In this document: one piece after another, positions 59,901-64,000 of the stretch | Layout of the letters: each line of letters opens with the position of its first letter | How positions within the stretch are numbered: the stretch's first letter is position 1 | Source of the DNA: Allacma fusca | Taxonomy: Eukaryota > Arthropoda > Collembola > Symphypleona > Sminthuridae | DNA length: 64,000 nucleotides | NCBI GenBank assembly: GCA_947179485.1 | Contig: OX359249.1 | Coordinates: 6,944,001-7,008,000 of the forward strand | Direction: 5' to 3' | The notes under the pieces: generated by a model | Seen by the model: only the letters and a program-made list of their open reading frames with translations | Databases searched by the model: none | Told to the model about the DNA's origin: nothing | Translations under genes and position numbers: made by a program

Positions 59901-60044
59901 TGAAATTTGTTGGAAAATGTTGTCTGAAATTTGTTACAAAATTTGCCCTGAAATTTGTTGGAAAATGTTGTCTGAAATTTGTTACAAAATTTGCCCTGAA
60001 ATTTGTTGGAAAATGTTGTCTGACATTTGTTACAAAATTTGCCC
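59901..60044. repeat. 48-bp tandem repeat, three copies
   Basis: Units start at 59901, 59949 and 59997: TGAAATTTGTTGGAAAATGT, TGTCTGAAATTTGTTACAAA, ATTTGCCC. Copies are nearly identical. Each 48-bp unit is itself two related halves (TGAAATTTGTT...). Confidence 0.95.
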
Positions 60045-60260
60045 TGAAATTTATTACAGAATTTTACAAATTTTACCCTAAAATTTATTACAGAATTTTA
60101 CAAATTTTACCCTAAAATTTAGTACAGAATTTTACAAATTTTACCCTAAAATTTATTACAGAATTTTACAAATTTTACCCTAAAATTTATTACAGAATTT
60201 TACAAATTTTATTCTAAAATTTATTACAGAATTTTACAAATTTTACCCTAAAATTCATTA
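60045..60260. repeat. 34-bp tandem repeat A, about six copies
   Basis: Unit AAAATTTATTACAGAATTTT, ACAAATTTTACCCT. It directly abuts the 48-bp array and shares TGCCCT/TACCCT-AAATTT-GTTACA/ATTACA with it. Confidence 0.95.
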
Positions 60261-60410
60261 CGAAATTTGTCGTGAAATTACTACAAAATTTGGTCAAATT
60301 TATTTCAAAATTTGTTATGAAACTTGCCCTAAATTATATTCAAAAAATTTTACTGAAATTTATTATAAAATTGACTCTAAAATTGATCACAAACCTTTAC
60401 AAAATTCCAC

Positions 60411-60522
60411 AAAATTAGCCCTAACATTTACTACTCAATTTCACAAAATTAGCCCTAACATTTACTACTCAATTTCACAAAATTAGCCCTAACATTTACT
60501 ACTCAATTTCACAACATTTGTC
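60411..60522. repeat. 34-bp tandem repeat B, about three copies
   Basis: Unit AACATTTACTACTCAATTTC, ACAAAATTAGCCCT. Same length and layout as array A but a different variant, so it was amplified separately. Confidence 0.95.
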
Positions 60523-60672
60523 CTAATATTTATAAAAAATTTGCCCTAATATTTATTAAAAATTTGCCCTAATATTTATTAAAAATTTGCCCTAATATTT
60601 ATTAAAAATTTGCCCTAATATTTATTAAAAATTTGCCCTAATATTTATTAAAAATTTGCCCTAATATTTATT
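60521..60672. repeat. 23-bp tandem repeat, six to seven copies
   Basis: Unit AATATTTATTAAAAATTTGC, CCT. It equals the 34-bp layout with about 11 bp (the CAATTTCACAA segment) removed. It directly abuts array B. Confidence 0.95.
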
Positions 60673-62175
60673 ACAAGATTTCATAAATTTTGTCCTAGAA
60701 TTGATTACAGATTTTCACAAAATTTGCCCTAGTCTTTATTACAAATTTGCAGAAAAACGTTTGCTCCAAAATTTTATACAGCATTTAAGGTCATGTTAGT
60801 TTCAAATATACCACAAACCCATATAAAAATACATGACAAATCTTACAAAATGATTTCCCCAATAGAATATTCCAGAACCATTTCCTAATAAACCTACGGG
60901 AAATATTTGTTCTAGAAATGTTCCCTAACTTCTGCGTATGATGAGCGTCTCGTAAACAAAAACGCATCCAAAAATCTGAGCCACTTGGAATCTTATCGCA
61001 AATGGATTTCCAGTGTTTACATCGTAAAATTTGTAAAAAAAAATCCTCCACCTCCAAACTAAAGCAAGTTTCCAAACACAAATACCAACATCCAACTTTT
61101 ACCTTGCGAGATTCCGAAAAAATGAATATTTGGTCCCAAAAAATTATACCTCCAGTAAAAATTCCCAACATGAGGCCAACTTTTGTTGCGCAAGGTTCAA
61201 TTTGAAACTCGCAAGAGCCAGACGTTACGAAAGTTGTATATCTTGGAAGGAGCGGAAAAAGAATAATTAAATGAAACTTTTTTTCTACGGAAGCAGACCT
61301 TAATGTATTTCTAAAGTTAACTTATCTCTCCGTCCTCAACAGCTTTCTCATTTCATGAAACATACCAACCCACAGAAAAAGCCCAGTTCCAGTCCGCTCC
61401 CCCTATTACAGCTCCCCTAAAAATCAAGAAAATTCCCAGTCAATTTCCAACCCAATTTATAACAACCAAAATTAAAATAATTACTCTAAACGACCCAACC
61501 CCCAAAATAACTTTGTCCCTCCTAAAATTTCCCCCTATTAGGACCACTGTAACTTTAACATGTAAATTTAACATACCTCAAAAAAATACTCCCAAAAATT
61601 GTAACCCGAGAATTGTAACCCAAGCTGTTCCCTTAAATAGCAAAAACGCATACCCCCGCAACCATGTAAATCCATAAAAACGAAGACACATTGTCCAGCA
61701 ATACGGGAATAAATTTTCCTTATTTTTCCTCACGAAAAATTTTGAAGCCCTCATAAATAATGGAGGAGTTTTGTGATACATTTTTTTGTAAAGTGAAGGT
61801 ACGAACGCCTCTCCTATCTCCACATGAATTCTCCGTTGACATCAAATCAAGGCCCATTTTTCACATAACGTCAAAGCCCGTCCCCAAATAAGAACGTGCT
61901 CTGTGGGTGTTTCACAAGGCCTAAAACTCCCAGACACAGCCCTGGTTAAGATGCTAAAAAGGAAACATCCTCAATAATAATTAATGGCCATACATCTCCA
62001 AAAACACAAAAAATCCCTAGAATTTCTAATGCCTCAGGCCCCCATCAAAATCAAACCTCTCTATAGTGGTCCAATTTACTTGCCCCATTTCCTCTGGATT
62101 ATTTTCCTATCAGAAAATAATTGGAAGCATCCTTATCTTCTCAAAATTTAATTTCCCTCCTTGGAGACGCTCCTA

Positions 62176-62200
62176 CAGTCGAGTCTCCTTATAGCGGCCA
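62176..62200 (+). repeat. TIR-like motif with preceding TA
   Basis: TA then CAGTCGAGTCTCCTTATAGC and GGCCA. A textbook member of the family. Confidence 0.65.
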
Positions 62201-62310
62201 CTCATATTTTATTACTATCCCTTATTTGTTTAACTACAGGGGCGGAAATTTGATACCCAATTTCCGCTTCATTTCTAAAATTAATATTCGTCTGGTAAAA
62301 GAAATTTTTT

Positions 62311-62333
62311 CAGTCTCGCTATTACGGCCTCCC
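62311..62333 (+). repeat. TIR-like motif
   Basis: CAGTCTCGCTATTACGGCCT then CCC. Same strand as 62176, about 135 bp on. Confidence 0.6.
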
Positions 62334-62813
62334 AATATGCCCGTGGCAGGGACAGTCCCTCCAATTTCCGTTTTGAGGAGAATATAATCATTTTTCAGTG
62401 TGAGGGAAAATTTGATTTTTTTTTTAAATTTTTAAAATTTCTGGTGTGATAGGGAAAATGTGAGAAATTCTTTTGACTTTCCTTCTCGCTTTGACACCTT
62501 AACCCGGACTGTGTGTGGGATATGAGGGAAAGGAGAGGGAAGTAAATGGGGGATTGTGACGGGTGTGAATGCTTAATGTGATTTTGTGAGCAGGGCCATG
62601 TTTCTTATTTCCATATGTCTTTTTCGTATTTGGGTGTCAAAAATAAATGGTTTCATTTTTCCTGAAATTCCTCCTCCTCTCCAGTCCCCTCCCATCTCCC
62701 TCTCCTTTATTTCCCAAGAATTGTTTAGTGGGCTGACAAGGCATCCCTGAGAGCTCTTATGGTTGTTATTCGGGCGTGATTTTAATTTTCTCACCAAAAG
62801 ATGTCTGAAGTCC

Positions 62814-62844
62814 CAATCGAGTCTCGCTATAACGGTCGCCCTCC
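62814..62844 (+). repeat. TIR-like motif
   Basis: CAATCGAGTCTCGCTATAAC then GGTCGCCCTCC. It differs from the 62176 copy mainly by A for G at the third base. Confidence 0.65.
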
Positions 62845-62932
62845 TAGAAATTTTTTTATAATCGAAAATATTTTAATTGGGTCCTATATGTACACTAATG
62901 ATACATTTCTGAAGGAGGGAGACAATGATGTA

Positions 62933-62954
62933 GTGCAGTCTCGATATAACGGTC
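62933..62954 (+). repeat. TIR-like motif
   Basis: GTGCAGTCTCGATATAACGG then TC. It lies 119 bp after the 62814 copy in the same orientation. A reversed relative (GGCCGTTGTAAAGAGACTGA) follows at 63068. Confidence 0.6.
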
Positions 62955-63663
62955 ATATTTTGGGCTGAGCTTATATTTTTTGTAAAAATATTTTTAAAAT
63001 TCTAGAATTTTTAAATTTTAGTTGAAGGAATTGGGTGGGAAAAACTGGAGGGAAATTTAATTTAAGAAGGCCGTTGTAAAGAGACTGAGTTTGAGAAATG
63101 AGGATGCTTTCCCCAGTGGATCTTGTTAGTATTTTTTATTATTATTGGGGTTTTTATTTTGATGCCGAGACTGTGTGCGTGTGTATAGGAGATGGGTATG
63201 TATGGATGAAATACGATATGCTAATGTGTGTAAGGTCATTATTATTGCGGGGAAAGGGATGGGAGAAAATACGGGTCCTTGCAACCTCAGCTCTTTCTCA
63301 ATGACTGTTTTAATTTTCTGGGATTTTTTTTCCCCCTTGGTTTTTTCTCCCGGGCTGTCTCAAAATTGTGCTGACTTTTCAGCATGAGGAGATAAGATGG
63401 TTGCGGTCCTTTTAATGGAGGGAATAAATTTGTTCTTGTGTGCTTTCCTGAGGGCTCTTGAGCAAGATCCGCTGGAAAGTAGGAGGAAAGTGGGTCTGTC
63501 TTTTACGGAGGACATTTGGACATTGAATAGCGGGAAGTGGCTCGTGTCTATAAAATTTGGGGAGCAAATATAAAATACATGGAGATACGGAACTTGTCTC
63601 TGACGTCATGTGCTCAACCTATCTTTGGATTTTTATCTTCTTTGTCTGACAGGCCGACGGAGG

Positions 63664-63690
63664 ACAGTCTCGATATAACGGACTGAGCTG
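63664..63690 (+). repeat. TIR-like motif
   Basis: ACAGTCTCGATATAACGGAC then TGAGCTG. It shares CAGTCTCGATATAACGG exactly with the copy at 62936. Confidence 0.65.
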
Positions 63691-63799
63691 TAATCAGTTT
63701 TTATTTGTTGGGGTAAAGGATGCACTTGGCTGTCAAAGGAGCAGCATGCATTCAAATTCCCTAATGCGGGCTTTTTACATAGAAAATAAATCAATTTCA

Positions 63800-64000
63800 A
63801 TTTATTTCTACAACTGACAGGTTTTCTAAATTTGACCCAATTTACTTCTACGTTTGAGATGATTCACTCCTAAGTATGGCCCAGTTTGTTTACATTTTTG
63901 ACCCGAATCAATTCTAAATTTTACCCAATTCATAACTAAATTTGACTCGATTAATTTCTAAATTTTACCCAATTCATAACTAAATTTGACTCGATTAATT
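63800..64000. repeat. 22/44-bp tandem repeat running off the window end
   Basis: The last copies are 44 bp apart (TTCTAAATTTTACCC at 63912 and 63956). Each is two related 22-bp halves, TCTAAATTTTACCCAATTCA-TA and ACTAAATTTGACTCGATTAA-TT. Decayed 22-bp units extend left to about 63800. Confidence 0.9.

Larger units (their letters stand above)
60673..63780. other. Gene-less stretch with a C/A to G/T switch and several TIR-like motifs
   Basis: I see no gene. 61320-62100 is C/A-rich on the + strand and 62500-63500 is G/T-rich. TIR-like motifs lie at 62176, 62311, 62814, 62933, 63068 (reversed) and 63664. Confidence 0.55.

Overview
The window looks like animal nuclear DNA. The evidence is one spliced gene with GT-AG introns for a metazoan chromatin-remodelling subunit (BCL7 family), a non-LTR retrotransposon, many short-period satellites, and no dense operon-like coding. 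An arthropod or other invertebrate is plausible, but this is an inference from gene compactness and repeat texture, and I cannot name a species. A 200-base run of N (9650-9849) marks a scaffold join.

Layout. From 1 to about 2.1 kb the + strand is strongly C-rich. From about 2.1 to 3.5 kb it becomes G-rich, which suits a divergent transcription start zone. The BCL7-like gene lies at 3559-4515 (+, four coding exons, 120 residues), with candidate 5' non-coding exons upstream and poly(A) signals downstream. From 4.6 to 9.6 kb there is AT-rich DNA with no recognisable gene. On the minus strand, 9850-11895 holds the 5' part of a Tx1/L1-like LINE: a complete zinc-knuckle ORF1 and the endonuclease domain of ORF2. 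The reverse transcriptase is lost at the gap.

From about 12.2 kb to the end I find no convincing host gene. This roughly 52 kb holds three overlapping kinds of repeat structure. (1) A dispersed TIR-like motif, roughly CAGTCnAGTCTCGCTATAAC followed by GGnC and a C-run, appears dozens of times in both orientations. It is often preceded by TA, sometimes paired as a 100-180 bp inverted element, and in two places is amplified into tandem arrays. It resembles pogo/Tigger-type termini. (2) A short motif GAGAAAGT/GTGAAAGT (ACTTTCTCC/ACTTTCACC on the other strand) is scattered from 12.2 to 52.4 kb. In places it alternates GAG/GTG at a fixed 9- or 13-bp spacing. (3) Many short-period satellites are present: 31, 27/81, about 67, 30, 32, 18, 48, 34, 23 and 22/44 bp. 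Several are built around an AAATTT core, and some form visible lineages such as 34 to 23 bp. A 366-bp hairpin element lies at 54614-54979.

Working interpretation: a gene-bearing segment is joined, across a gap next to a young LINE, to a gene-poor block shaped by MITE-like insertions and recurrent birth of satellites from short motifs. The repeat structures are read directly from the sequence. Family assignment of the TIR motif rests on known features of pogo-like elements. Any function of the motifs is unproven.
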